In this document: positions 1 to 12,100 of the stretch, piece after piece
Position numbering within the stretch: position 1 is the first letter of the stretch
How the letters are laid out: each line of letters starts with the position of its first letter
The notes under the pieces: model-generated
Databases searched by the model: none
What the model was told of the DNA's origin: nothing
The model's input: the letters and a program-made list of their open reading frames with translations, nothing else
NCBI RefSeq assembly: GCF_051014685.1
Contig: NC_135055.1
Coordinates: 7,924,001-7,988,000 of the forward strand
Reading direction: 5' to 3'
Source of the DNA: Ptiloglossa arizonensis
Lineage: Eukaryota > Arthropoda > Insecta > Hymenoptera > Colletidae
Length of the DNA stretch: 64,000 nt
Translations under genes and position numbers: made by a program

Positions 1-2479
1 GGAAACAACTCTTTTCGAAAATCCTGATCACTGAATCTGAATTCCATTCAAAGGCATTCTCTTCAGCTCCGCGCTAGAGGATCGTGAGCATGTTCCTCCT
101 CGGAATCTCCGTTAATCCTTTAATGCTGTTGATACCAGGCTTCCGTGTAAGTTGGCGAATACGAAAACGGTCGGTGATCGAATCGATGGTGCGTATTGAT
201 CATGCGTAGAAAGAGGGGACGCGCGGGGGGCGCCGGGGAACGGGTAGAATTGGATCGAAGGCGATTAAACGAGCGCTAGCGATCCGCTCGTCGATTTGTC
301 GTCGCAGGGGCCCCCCTGTTCCAGTCCTCCATCGACCTCGAAGGGAGGGCGGAGGTAGGGTTGGAAGTGGGTTCCCTTGATACTACGGAATCGATCTTTT
401 CGCGACTCTGGGAGCTCTGTTCACGCTCGATGCACCGAGCGTATCACGATTCCGTTTTAAGGGGCCGACAGCTCCGTTCCGGCTAACTGCGAATAAATTA
501 TTCGATAATGGAATCGCGTGATCTGTCCCGGACGAGGCGGAAAGGAGGTCTCGCGGATTTTTATTTCACTTTTTCATTCGATCGATCCTGACAGATTTCG
601 ATCGTCGACGTGGAACAGCAATAAGATCGTCGATTTTAATCAGCGTCGAGTTTAATCTTTTCTTTTTTTCTTTTTCTTTCGACGAACTTAGCGGGAAGAG
701 AAGAATAAAGCGGCACTTGAAGAGAGACAATAGGTCGACGCAAACGTGGCGAATAATGGTTCTTGCATTTAAATTTTTCGCTATCTGGGCCTTCCTCGGT
801 AAAATTGATTGTTTAGGAATACGAGGGAGATTAGAGCGGGAAGAACCGGTTGTATGAAAATATGAAAAAAAAAGTTGAGACGTAGAAGTTCGGTATTAAT
901 GTTGTAAGATTTTTTTTTTTTTACATACGCAGTCGAGAATGTTGAATCGAAAGTTTTGTTCCTGTTTCATGGAAAGTTGGTCGTTAGAGATTTTGAATTA
1001 GGTTTTTCTTGAGGTGGAACATTCATTGGTAATACGTTGCACGTGAAAATAATACATTAGGGCCAAAGTTGTTTAAATGTAATACTATTCTTTAAATTAT
1101 GTTTGTGTTTGCTTTTCTTCTCGACCCCTTCTTCTATTTACCATCGATGCAAAAAATAACTTTTAGACGAATAATTCTGAAACGATACTTGTTCTCACGG
1201 TGTCACTAGTGTGCAATATTTACAAGAATATTCGACGTTAAATATCTATGTTCAAGTAACAAAATTGGAACAACAATGCAACGGATAATTGAATAATAAT
1301 ACATAGTTTACACGTTGATCGAGGTCTCGTTTTTTACTACAGACCAGCATTAGGATACAACATTGTTCATGATCGTAAACACAAATTCACTGAATGCTTA
1401 TTGGTCGAGATTTCTAATCCCCGTGACGCGACCTGACTAAAAATTCTAATTTTATTTCACCGTTAATAGGAAAGGGATTGTAATAAACGCGCGAATGTAT
1501 ACGAGCAATTTGATAACGATGAATTAAATGGGTCAGTTAATTCCAATAATGTCAAGGGATAACGAGGCCTATGGTGAACAAATATGAATTTGTCGCTGGA
1601 ACGAAGCGCAAGTAAGCAGAGATCATTATGCGTGCAACGTTTATTCCGTGTAACATTTATCTAATTACTATTGGGAACATTTCTAGTTCAAACCCGATGA
1701 AAGGACACCATGAATACGATTGTATCGGTGCTCCGCCTTTATGGTGCTCTTCTTCTCTTGTTGGGTAGCTTTATCGACTGTTACGAGTAGTATAGTGTTT
1801 AGGTTCGCTGGGATTCATGAGGATCTAGGGGATCATCGATCAATGTCGTTTGTCGAGCAAACTGTAACGACCTTATTTCGGTTTCACCGATACGGTGTTA
1901 CTATAGGCGCGTTGAAACATATTACACACAGTGGGGCCATTTCTTTTTTTCCTTACGTTAAATTAAAAACTGACAGCTTTCGATTTTTATGGCCTTTTCG
2001 CAACACATAGGTATACCAAGATTCTGGTTATGTATCTCACGGTTCGTTCTTTCTTTTCGTTACATTTTTTTTATTTTTGTTACAAATGGCTTTCTGTTAC
2101 ACTCCTGGATACTTGACAGAATTTCACAGAGTCCTCCACATGGTCGATAAGTATCTTCCTTGGATCGAAATAATCAAATTTCCATCGTTGTTCCTTCCTC
2201 CATCGAACGAACGTAGTTCGTTGCTTATTTCCTTCCTGAAAAATCTGAAACTTATTTGTTATTTTAAAAAATCTGTTCAGAAATCTTCGTTGATAGTTTT
2301 GGACGGAATTGGAGGAGAAATTTCACGTCAATTGCCATTTTTGGAATTGTTCGAAAAACATAACAATCGATAAATAATGAAATACCAATCAAATGTAGAA
2401 AAAATAATTGGAACGTTATGAAATTAGTTTGTTCGTTTGAAAAAGCTGAATAAATATTTCCCCACAATTTGAAGACACA
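1..2479. other. no gene recognised; GC-richer first 0.6 kb
   Basis: The first 560 or so bases are richer in G+C and CpG than the following AT-rich DNA and could be an untranslated exon or promoter of a neighbouring gene. The open frames at 1720-2010 and 2077-2373 begin with non-ATG codons, have no recognisable domain and are probably chance. I looked here for exons of a further receptor continuing the array to the right and saw none. Confidence 0.5.
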
Positions 2480-2640
2480 GAAAAACGTGTAGGTCAAGGA
2501 CGTGGATGTTGAATACACTTCTTGTCTGTCAAGCTCTTTTATTCCCGAGCCGTCAAGGTCATCGATGTGTTTTAAAATATTACTCCGTAATTTCCCTTCT
2601 TCAAACTCAAAAATTCCCTCGTGTGGCGCACAATGCTGAG
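2480..2640. repeat. decayed copy of the receptor 5'-flank sequence
   Basis: This stretch resembles the sequence about 0.8 kb upstream of the receptor genes (about 7635-7785 and 13004-13154). Shared landmarks in order are GTAGGTCAAGGA/GTGGGTCAAGGA, ATGTTGAATACA and AAAATTCCCTC. Similarity is roughly three quarters in the best part and is interrupted by indels. It has the same orientation as the other copies, so a fourth receptor unit would lie at lower coordinates, but no receptor exons are recognisable there. Confidence 0.55.
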
Positions 2641-3085
2641 GTTAGGTTAGTAACGGTACTTCAACCGTACCTCGCCTTTTTTGCACAATTGTCGGCGTAT
2701 TTGACTTCCTTCTTTTACGTGTTTGCCTCTGGATACGCGCCTATGCAATAATAACATTAAATAAATAAATGTGTACGTGCAACTTGAACGAACACTCTGA
2801 AACACTAATGGAAAGAAAAATCTTCAAACACAAGTATTTCCAAACACTAGTTCGTGGCAATAATTACGATTGTGTGTTGATAAACATGATCAACATGAGT
2901 GGAACCCGGATGATTGATGAGGGTTAAGGTATTAAAAGTTTTCTCGTACGATTGCAAATCTTTGCATTCAAGGTCAGACTTTAATACATGGTCTCGTTTC
3001 TACGTGGCGACTGTAACACGCAAAAAATGAAAGCACGCAGTGTAAAAAAAAAAAAAGTGGTGACCTTGATTACCAGAACGACCTT
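2641..3085. other. no gene seen
   Basis: AT-rich spacer between the decayed flank and the short tandem array. It contains a run of A at about 3047. No coding or RNA feature is supported. Confidence 0.5.
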
Positions 3086-3360
3086 GTAAGCAAAAAATTA
3101 TGTTTTCTAATATCTTTTTCTGAAACAAGAGGGATATTGCGAGCAAACAATTGTGTTTACTAATATTTCTTTCTGTTAAACAAGAGGGATATTGTAAGCG
3201 AAAATTTATGTTCTCTAATATTTTTTTCTGTTAAATAAGAGGGATATTGTAAGCAAAAAATTATGTTCTTTGATATTTTTTTCTGTTAAACAAGAGAGAT
3301 ATTGTAAGTAAAAAATTACGTTTCCTAATATTTTTTTTCTGAAACAATATGGATATTTGA
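3086..3360 (+). repeat. 55-bp tandem repeat, about five copies
   Basis: Units begin at 3086, 3139, 3194, 3249 and 3304 with GTAAGCAAAAAATTA-like sequence and continue through CTAATATTTTTTTCTG to AACAAGAGGGATATT. Spacing is 53-55 bases. Copies differ by scattered substitutions and small changes in T-run length. It lies 0.8 kb past the 3' end of the first receptor and is not present beside the other two. Confidence 0.85.
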
Positions 3361-3651
3361 ACTGTTTTACGTGACATGTACAATATCGAAACAAAGAGCA
3401 TTATTATCTCACATTAATTATACATCTAATTACCTTTTTGATCCGTCGTGTTCTCACCTAGGACGAACATTGTCTATGAAAATTTATCGATGCTCGACAC
3501 AACCACCATTCATTGTCCAGCCAGGCATAATATCTCCCTCGATACTGTCCTAACTTTTCAATCAGACGAATTAACGCCAAGATCGTCGTGTGCCACGAAC
3601 GATTGATTTGTTCGTCTCGTTTGGAATTTAAAATGTCGACGTAATTGCATA

Positions 3652-3735
3652 TAGAAACACAGACTCGACCATGAGGCTCCAGGCTCTTTCCAGTGGCCAA
3701 TTGTCACCGAGTCGCGTGACTAAAGACGTCATTAA
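3652..3735. repeat. receptor 3'-flank duplicate, copy A
   Basis: Pairs with 8328-8411. Both begin AGAAACACAGA, share CAATTGTCA in the middle and end ACGACGTCATTAA or AGACGTCATTAA. Each lies about 0.5-0.8 kb past the stop codon of a receptor gene, so the duplicated unit includes 3' flanking DNA. It holds no gene. The remaining DNA between 3361 and 4107 shows nothing else I can identify. Confidence 0.65.
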
Positions 3736-4107
3736 GATGCAATGGCGCGCATCTGATTATGTTACGTTCTCATTCTCTACAGTTATGTTCAACTCCGCCA
3801 GGCCAGACTAAACACACGACTCAGCGGTTTATTTTGCATAAACTACATGTGTACGTTTTAGGTCCGTGTCAAACCAGTATGACAGAAAGAAGACGTTCCT
3901 TTCGTCATAGAAAATTACAATTGCAACCTGTTCCTAATTTACAAGAAAAATTAATCGAACGAACAGAGCGAAACTCATTCAATACCAGTTATTGTGCCTA
4001 TATACAGGGTTATCTTTCTAAGAGAACGAAATCCTTAGGAATATATTGTAAAACTATGTACGCTTAAATATACCGAATACCTAAATCATTACGAGCGACG
4101 AAATTTC

Positions 4108-4113
4108 TTTATT
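4108..4113 (-). terminator. polyadenylation signal of OR-A
   Basis: AATAAA on the minus strand, 70 bases beyond the TAA stop of OR-A. The same hexamer occurs at nearly the same distance from the stop codons of OR-B and OR-C, which supports it as the working signal. Confidence 0.7.
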
Positions 4114-4182
4114 TCAGAATAATCATATTTTAAATCAAAGAAATTCGATAATTCTGTGTCTGTAAGTTCAGCGAGACTTTAA

Positions 4183-6863
4183 TTAAACTTTATCCGTGAT
4201 CTCTGAGTGTTCTCTCAGTAGAGTGAAATACGATACTGCAGTACTCATGATCTATAATCAATGAATTTATACCATTTTGAGAAAAAATATTCACAACATC
4301 GCAAAGGTGTTAAATTGTGGTGATATTAAAGATTGGAGTATTTTCGTGATATTTGTTAAGATCACGTTGGAGAGTTAACATTCTCGTCTCTTCGAGCTCA
4401 AAAGGAATGTTAAGGTGTATACTCTATCAGAGATCCTACTTGTGTACAATAGTGTTCTTATAAGACTGTTTTTTGAACCGAGTAGGAAGCAAGCAGAACC
4501 AGTAGAAATTAATTAATAAAAAGTACCTTAGTATAAGTTTCCAACGCTATTGGAAAGAATCCATTTGCTGTTACGCAGCAGACTCTCCTGGATCGTAAAA
4601 TGACCATCAGCAAATCGTTCCTCAGCATTCTTCCTGCTCGATTCATTGGTATGAGTGTCCACAACGCTGAGTACGCTGCCGTACCAATCTTGTCGCTTTC
4701 TTCCACCAAGCCATTGCAACTGTAGGTGAACATCAGTAGCATAAATGAGCTGCCTACAGTGACGGATACGAAGCCACAACGTCTCGTGATGCTCGAGTCT
4801 TTCTACGAGTAAAAGAATTATGGTTAAAATTGTGTTGAATTAATTTTAACTTTTTGTTGTTGTTATGATTTTCTTTGAAATTCGAATAAATTTGTAATTA
4901 GAGAATTTACGAAACCTTTCCTTTGATCATTATTAATTTCCAACCGAGGACAATCTTGAATGCTCCAATCAATGAAAAATGATATATAAATTGTGTGTAT
5001 TTATATTATTTTACAATAACTTAAGCATTGAACAATTTGAGGATATTAAAGAAAACAATATCAAATCTGAAACGTCTGTATGTGACAAAGTTTGGGCAAT
5101 AAATTTTTTATTTCTATTATATCAAAGACACATTTTATAATTTTACACCTATGTTAACTTCGAATCTAACACAGATGATGTAAATATTCTACATATATAG
5201 AATTTCTTTCGAACCATTTTAAAAGGGTTCGAATACTCGTCAATTATTTAAAAAAAAATACTATAACGCTGACAGAACTTCGTATACGAACCAGAAATAT
5301 TTGATACCCGGAAAGGCAAATTAACAAACTGAAGATTACTACTTGCATCAGTAGCGTCAGTGTAAATACATTTTCAAGCTTCACACAATAGTCGATGAGT
5401 GTCTGATGCTGCCGGATGCAATCCTTCAATTTTTCGTAAGATTTATTAGCATGGTTCGTTACACTTATATTTGCATTTTCATCCATTTTTTCGTTCGCGT
5501 GACACAATGTCGTCAACCTATATTGAAGTATACGAAACTGCCCAGCCACGTGGACGTTTATGATGCATAGAATGTTGTCGAAAGAAAAGTAACACACGCT
5601 AACCTGGTACAATGATAACACCTGTGCAAGTAAAAAGAAAATTTAACGTCTTATATTCGCTTTCATTAGATAGAAATCCAGATTAATTCAATATATCTGT
5701 AGAGCGATTTTCTTTGAGAAATTAATGCTAATAATGCTTGACAATCAGTTATGGGAAGTGAGTCGTACCTGTACAACGAACATTATTTCGAAGTAGGGAG
5801 TCATCCATAAGGGTAGGTCGAGCCACATATTGAATAGAAGTACTCTATCAGATTCATTTTTACCTATATTGGCTGAGGCATATAAATATTTAATTAGCTA
5901 CTTCATGTTTTTTTAGAGGACAATAGATTTTTCGTTATTGAATTTTTTGGGGATTTCAAAGGTTAGAACAGTATCGTTTCAACTCACCAAGAATTGGTGT
6001 TACGACATAACAGGTTACAGAACAGTGAGCACTGAGAGTGACAATGCTCGTGAATAAAATACAAGCCTTTCTGCATTGGGCCACAATCTCTTGCTCCTGA
6101 TAATCATAATTATTGGTCCAAAAATTATCTCGCATGTACAGAATCAAATCAAAAAATTCCATTTTGTGCGCTAGGGTGACGAACAACTTAAACTGTACCA
6201 GTATAATGCAGAGCATGTTACAGCTAACGTACAGAAAAACCTGAAAAAGCAATCAAACAGTTCGTTTATTTATTAATGAAATTATAACTTTATAATTGCA
6301 CGTTTCAATATTCAAGAAATACGTGGGAGTATTGACGAAACGAATTACCAGTGAAAACTGATGAGGATAAAATTTTAAGGTAAACTTTTCTTTTTGTTAT
6401 CTTATACAGATTTGAAGATAGTCATGATAATATATAAAATGTCATAATTCCATTGACTGGAGGTTTTCACTCCTAGAATCGTTTTATTGTCGAAAAACAT
6501 AGTTACGTTATTACCTCTGCACGGTTTCAAAATTTCTTGAATTTTCAAGTTACCAATCTTTTTTACAAATGACAATTTTATTGTAATCCCTAATAGAGTA
6601 TTTCCCAATATAATTTCTATGCATTAGGTAGCTATACTGTACAGTTGCGCTATATTACTTTTACTCACATTCAAGTCACCCCATGAGTAATACAAGTCTC
6701 TACTCTCGCTAACGATGCTGATCAATGATAGCCAGACAGTGTAACCTAAGGCGATCTTCCTTCGACGTTGCTCCTCGTCGTTGTCCGCTATCCACAAGCC
6801 AATACACTTCATGAAGAAGGCAGTTATACTGATCGAACTGTCTGAAACTTTCTTCGTTTGCAT
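4183..6863 (-). CDS. odorant receptor OR-A (7tm_6), six coding exons
   Basis: Insect odorant receptor. Family members are seven-pass ligand-gated cation channels that pair with Orco in olfactory neuron dendrites. Exons in order: 6669-6863, 5988-6240, 5769-5872, 5292-5621, 4527-4802 and 4183-4251. All introns are GT-AG and phases are consistent, giving 408 residues, a usual length for the family. Putative membrane segments lie near residues 37-55, 66-89, 125-147, 190-208, 268-294, 303-327 and 370-400. Recognisable pieces are FFMKCIGLW (16-24), EEQRRRKIALGYT (30-42), EFFDLILYMRDNFW (93-106), GTAAYSALWT in exon 5 and STAVSYFTLLR at the C terminus. ATG 6863 was chosen because the frame further upstream reaches a TGA without another ATG and the three paralogues share this ATG. 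Intron 2 is only 115 bases, against 606 and 435 in the paralogues. The exon 4 donor (GTTCGT) is weak but fits all three copies. Ligand unknown. Confidence 0.95.
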
Positions 6864-6938
6864 GGTGTGTATCAAATGCCTGCAAGCAAGCCCAATTTCA
6901 CGGTTATCCTGAATAACAGTTTCCGCATATGAACTCAA

Positions 6939-8073
6939 ACGGACGGGGCATCAATTTCACCGTGATGTCACTTTGATCTATTATTCTCTTTATTGGCCTC
7001 CCTGCGAATGTTGCGCTCCTTTTTTACTCATAGACAGCTTTGCTGACGACACGAGACGTGAAATGAAAGACCGATTGATAGTCTCGAAAAAAAGAGTAGT
7101 CGATCAATGGCACAGCTTGCATTATTCAGGCATAATGACTGTCACATCACCTGGAAGAACGAACAGGACCCATCATGAGGGGTCAAGTGTTACTTTGTAG
7201 ACGTTTTGTGTTACCTTCTACAGACTATCTACCTGGATGCTACGATCTTCTCAGTCAATCCGGAAGACCAGTTCGGGAATATTCGAGTAAAAGAGAAGGA
7301 AACTTAAGACATGGCTTCCTGTGCGTTTCCGAACGTAATTCTCGGTCTCTACTTGGTTTTTGGGAAGCACATCGAGTTTGCTTCGTATGGAGTAAGTAAT
7401 TCAATTTCAATACGTCGAATGTCTTTTGTGGTTAAAAAATTGGTAGCTGAGAATGTTGAATATTGGAGAATCTGACGTTTATTTGCGATATGTGTGCTTT
7501 CTATCGGGGTCTGTTGAAGCAAAACTTGTACGACGATTGTTTCCGTTTCCGGTGAACATCGATTTAGAATAAAATTGTTTAACAATTTCTGTCGTTATTT
7601 GTACACGGCCGACTATTTCCACTGAATCCATTGCCACGGAAAATGTGTGGGTCAAGGATGAAAATGTTGAATACATTTCTCTTCTCTCGCTCCAGGGTTG
7701 TCAAGGACATCAATCTTCTTCAACATACTTCGATCCTTTTTCTTCGCGTTTAAGCTCGAAAATTCCCTCTTGTGACGTTTGGTCAAGCATTTATAGATAA
7801 CTTAAAAGATTAGTTTCAACGTGTATGAGAAATGGAGTGTGCGAACCAATTTTACGGAACAAAAACAGGGGAGGCCAGTGGTTTGGAAAATATATAAACT
7901 CAATCATACTCTCAATCGAATATAAACTTTTACAATTAATATTAAGTTAACACAGCTCTGACGGAAATCACTCTCTGAAAAAAATTGTGTATGGCATCTC
8001 CATCTTTTATACAATTTTTGTTTACCTTGCAAATTTTCCTTAATTCTTCAACTCGAAGGAAATATTTGAACGC
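6939..8073. repeat. duplicated receptor 5' flank, copy A
   Basis: Matches 12308-13440 almost base for base. In the 225 bases at 7175-7399 I count five mismatches against 12544-12768. A more diverged form lies at about 17000-17820. The block begins just upstream of the OR-A leader and runs through the promoter block, the conserved open stretch ending GTATGGAGTAAGTAA, and a segment rich in TTC. Beyond 8073 the copies part company: copy B jumps to sequence that in copy A begins near 8490. No gene is supported inside it. Confidence 0.8.
6961..7008 (-). promoter_or_regulatory. conserved promoter block of OR-A
   Basis: Read on the minus strand, this 48-base block holds GGGAGGCCAATAA, then GAATAATAG, then ATCAAAGTGACATCACG, ending 98 bases before the ATG. 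The same order and the same 98-base spacing are found upstream of OR-B and OR-C. In OR-C this block stays conserved while the sequence around it has changed. CCAAT and the AT-rich stretch make a core promoter plausible. The factor that binds it is unknown. Confidence 0.5.
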
Positions 8074-9022
8074 TCTGTTTCTCATAATATGCAATGGATT
8101 TAGGGGATGAAGCATTGTTGTCAACATTAAATATCTCTAATTATATCCGTGGTTTATCGTATTCTGTTCTAGGTTAAGTAACATCCGTCTCAATTTATTG
8201 ATCTCTAATATAATCATCCAAGAGTAAACATCCGCGATGTGTGGTATCCTACTTTAGCGCCAGATCTTTGTGCATCACGATCGATTTACTCTGCAGTTTT
8301 GAATATAAAAGGTTGACTAATCGGGTACAGAAACACAGAGACTGGCCTGAGACTCCAGACCCCTCCGAACGATCAATTGTCAACGAATCGCTCGACTAAC
8401 GACGTCATTAACACGCGCGCGCCCACGTTAATGTTTTTCGTGACAAATCAAGGCGGAATTATACTTTAGCTGAAGTCGTTCACACTCATCGAAAATGCAC
8501 GTTTCTGGAACTTATTGTGCGCGTAGGTGGCATGTTTCTATCAATGGTCTAGAGAGAAATATTTTAAGTTTCACGCATCATCGCTCACCGGTGACAACCA
8601 TTATATTTAACGTGATAAATTATCCGTGAACTTCCATGATATTTGCTGTAAGATTACTTAATAAATTAATAATTACCTAACGTAGGTTTCAAAAAAAAAA
8701 ACGAGGTAGATGAATTCATTATGTACAAATCAGGCACGATATCCATCAGACGATCTGTGAGGAGAAAGAAAACGTGTTACGATCAATGAGGTGCTAGCTT
8801 CTGGTCATACTTACAAAGTACTTGCTCGGGTAATGCAAGTAAACCCTGGTTGCAAGGATTTTCATTTATCCTGACAGCTGACATAGTGTTCGATCAGAAG
8901 GGTACGAACAGAATATAATAGCTTCCTTTAGATCACACAACATAGACATTGAAACGCATTGTAAAAGTATACATACACTTAAATTTACCGAATAATGAAA
9001 ATTTGATAGTCGTCGAAATTTC
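8074..9022. other. intergenic DNA between OR-B and OR-A, no gene seen
   Basis: Contains the 3'-flank duplicate at 8328-8411 (partner of 3652-3735) and, from about 8490, sequence shared with the region past OR-C (GAAAATGCACGTT near 8492 and 13450). Short open frames such as the one at 7942-8127 are not conserved in the sister units. No gene is supported. Confidence 0.55.
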
Positions 9023-9028
9023 TTTATT
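9023..9028 (-). terminator. polyadenylation signal of OR-B
   Basis: AATAAA on the minus strand, 75 bases beyond the TGA stop of OR-B, in the same place as in the sister genes. Confidence 0.7.
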
Positions 9029-9102
9029 CTGGAATAATCATAATTGAAATCAAAGAATTGCGCTAATTCTGGGTGTGCAAGTTCAGCGAGACTCGGTCCT
9101 AA

Positions 9103-12100
9103 TCAAAATTTATCCGTAGTCTCTGAGCGATCCCTCAACAGAGTGAAGTACGATACTGCGGTACTCATGATCTGTAACGAATGAATTTATTCCATTGTTT
9201 TAGCTTTCATTTTGAGAAAAAATGTACACATCGAGTCAAAGGCGTTAAATGTAGCGATACTAATGATTGGTGTCATAAGTGAATTAACACTTTTGTCTCT
9301 TCGAGCTCAAAAAGGGTGTTAAGGGGTATACTATCAGAAATCGTACTTGTATAAAATAGTGTTCCCGTAAGATTGCTTTTTAAACTAAGCAGGCAGCAAG
9401 CAGAACCAATAGAAATTAATTAATAAAAAGTACCTTAGTATAAGTTTCCAACGAGATTGGAAAGAACCCATTTGCTGTTACGCAGCAGACTCTCCTGGAT
9501 CGTATAATGACTACCAGCAAATCGTTCCTCAGCATTCTTCCTGCTCGATTCATTGGTACGAGTGTCCATAACGCTGAGTACGCTGCCGTACCAATCTTGC
9601 CACTTTCTTCAACCAAGCCATTGCAGCTGTAGGTGAACATCAATAGCATGAATGAGCTGCCTACTGTGAACGATATGAAGCCACAACGTCTCGTTGTGCT
9701 TGAGTCTTCCTACGAGTGTAACGAGGAAATATGTTATCATTGAATTAATTTTCATTTTTGTTCTTGCCTGATTTTGAAATTCAAATTAATTTATGATCAG
9801 AGAATTAACGAAACCTTTGTTTCGATCAGAATTGATTTTCATCTGAAAAAAGAATCGAATACGCCAATCAATGAATACGAAAAACTTACAAATTTTGTCT
9901 GAATGGGAAATTGATACAGGAAGAGTACAAGGAGACAAAGTTTGATTTGCGTTTCCTATTGCACAGAGAACATATTATATTATTTTATACTTATGTCAAC
10001 ATTTTATCCAACGTAAAGGTTAAAAAGATTTTGTACATATTGAATTTTTTTACTGCTTTATAACACGTACAGATAATAGTCAATTATTGAAAAAAAAATT
10101 CCGTTATGTTCAGAAAACTTCGAATACGAACCACAAATATTTGAAATCCGGAAAGGCAAATTAACACACTGAAGATTAATACTTGTACCAGTAGCGTCAG
10201 CGTAAATACATTTTCAAGCTTTATACAATAATCAATTAGTGTCTGATGCTGCCGGATGCAATTCTTCAATTTTTCGTAAGATTTATTAGCATGGTATTTT
10301 ACACTTATATTTGCATTTTCGTCTATTTCTTTGTTCGTGTGACACAATGTCGTCAACCTATATTGAAGTATACGAAACTGACCAGCCACATGGACGCTTA
10401 TGATGCACAGAATGTTGTCGAAACAAAAGTAACACAGACTGGTCTGGTATAATGATATTACCTGTTAAAGTAAAAAAGTACTTAACGTCTTATATTCGTT
10501 TTCAATAAACGGAAATCTAGATTAATTCAATATATCTGCAGAGCGATATGCTTTGAGAAATTAATACCAATAATGCTTGATAATCTGTTACGAGAAGTGA
10601 TTCGTACTTGTATAACGAACATTATTTCGAAGTAGGGAGACTTCGATAAGGGTAGGTCGAGCCACATATTAAATGGAAGTATTCTAGTAGATTCATTTTT
10701 ACCTATATTGGCTAAGGCATATAAATATTTAATTAACCACTTAATCATAGTACGCATGAAAATAGTACCGGCACTGACATACTGTGTCTTTTAGCGAACA
10801 GTCGATTTTTGATTATTGAATTTTTTGAGGACTTCAAAGTGTAGAACGTTTCAAATACTTTTGTCTGGAGAAAATTCATTTTGTTGAATTTCAAGAAAAT
10901 TACAAAAAAATTCCATACGTTTTCTATAGCCCTCGATCGATCGATAAAATCAATCGATAGTACAAACGACACGATAGAAAAACGTGTCTGGATAGACTCT
11001 TTAGGCGCGTGAAGCATAAAAGACCTTGTGTGTCTGTGGCGGATAAAAATTAGATGGACGTACAGCAAAGTGGTGTTGAAAGACTACTTTGAAAAAAAGA
11101 TTACAAAGTATTCCCGAATAAAATAACTTTGTGGTATAGTTATGTTTAGAAACTTGTTGGAAATGATCATTCAACAATAATAGTTTGATAACGTGAATAT
11201 TTAAAAAATGCATTCACAAATTATAAAGGTTACCAACAATTATATTTATATAGTCGGCAATTATATATTAATTACTATGCATTATTAAACATACAATGTA
11301 ATGTTGTTTCAACTCACCAACAACTGGTGTTATAATGTAAGCGCTCATAGAACAGTGAGCTGCGACAGTGACAATGCCTGTGAATAAAATACAAGTTTTT
11401 CTAGACTGGGCCATAATCTCTCGCTCCTGATAATCATAATTACTGTTCCAAAAATTATCTCGCATATACAGAATCAAATCAAAGAATTCCATTTTGTGTG
11501 CTAGTGTGACGAACAGTTTAAAATATACCAGTATAATACTGAGAACGTTACAGCAAACGTACAGAAAAGTCTGAAAAATCAATCAAACAGTTTGTTCATT
11601 AGTTAATGCAATTACAATTCTATAATTATTCATGAAATACTTCAGTGTATCGTCTAAATGAATTATAAGTGAAAATTGATGAGAAAGGGAAAAGCATTCG
11701 AAGAAAATTAGTTCCTTTTTAAAAAGTTCTTCTCATCGTGTTGTAACAGATCAAAAATCATAAAATTTTTAAGTAAACTTCTTTTGGTAGCTTATACAGG
11801 TTTCGAGAGAATACACGAAACCACACAATTCCTTTGACTGGAAGTTTTCACCCCACGAATCGTTTTATTGTCGAGAAAAATAGTTATATTATTACTTCTG
11901 TCCACGTACAAAATTTTGGAATTTTGAAGTTGCCAAACTTCTCTTACAAATTATGTTTTCTACTAAAAGACGGTAAACGCGCTAAAGACGTCCATATTTA
12001 ACACACTCAATAATAGTTTTATAGTAGTTGTACTCACATTCAAGTCACTCCAGGAGTAAAACAAGTCTCTACTCTCAACAACGACGCTCACCATTGTTAG

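Noticed and set aside
3086..3360. Regular 55-bp units considered as a CRISPR-like array
   Set aside because: There are no unique spacers between conserved repeats; the whole unit repeats, and the organism is an animal.
4252..4526. Last receptor exon placed directly after exon 5, near 4430-4470
   Set aside because: Frames there do not match the family and end early. The segment 4183-4251 behind a TTATAG acceptor gives the expected STAVSYFTLLR ending in all three genes.
6861..6938. Longer N terminus for OR-A starting at a TTG at 6938
   Set aside because: No ATG exists in that frame above 6863 before a TGA, and OR-C has TAG at the equivalent position, so the shared ATG is the better start.
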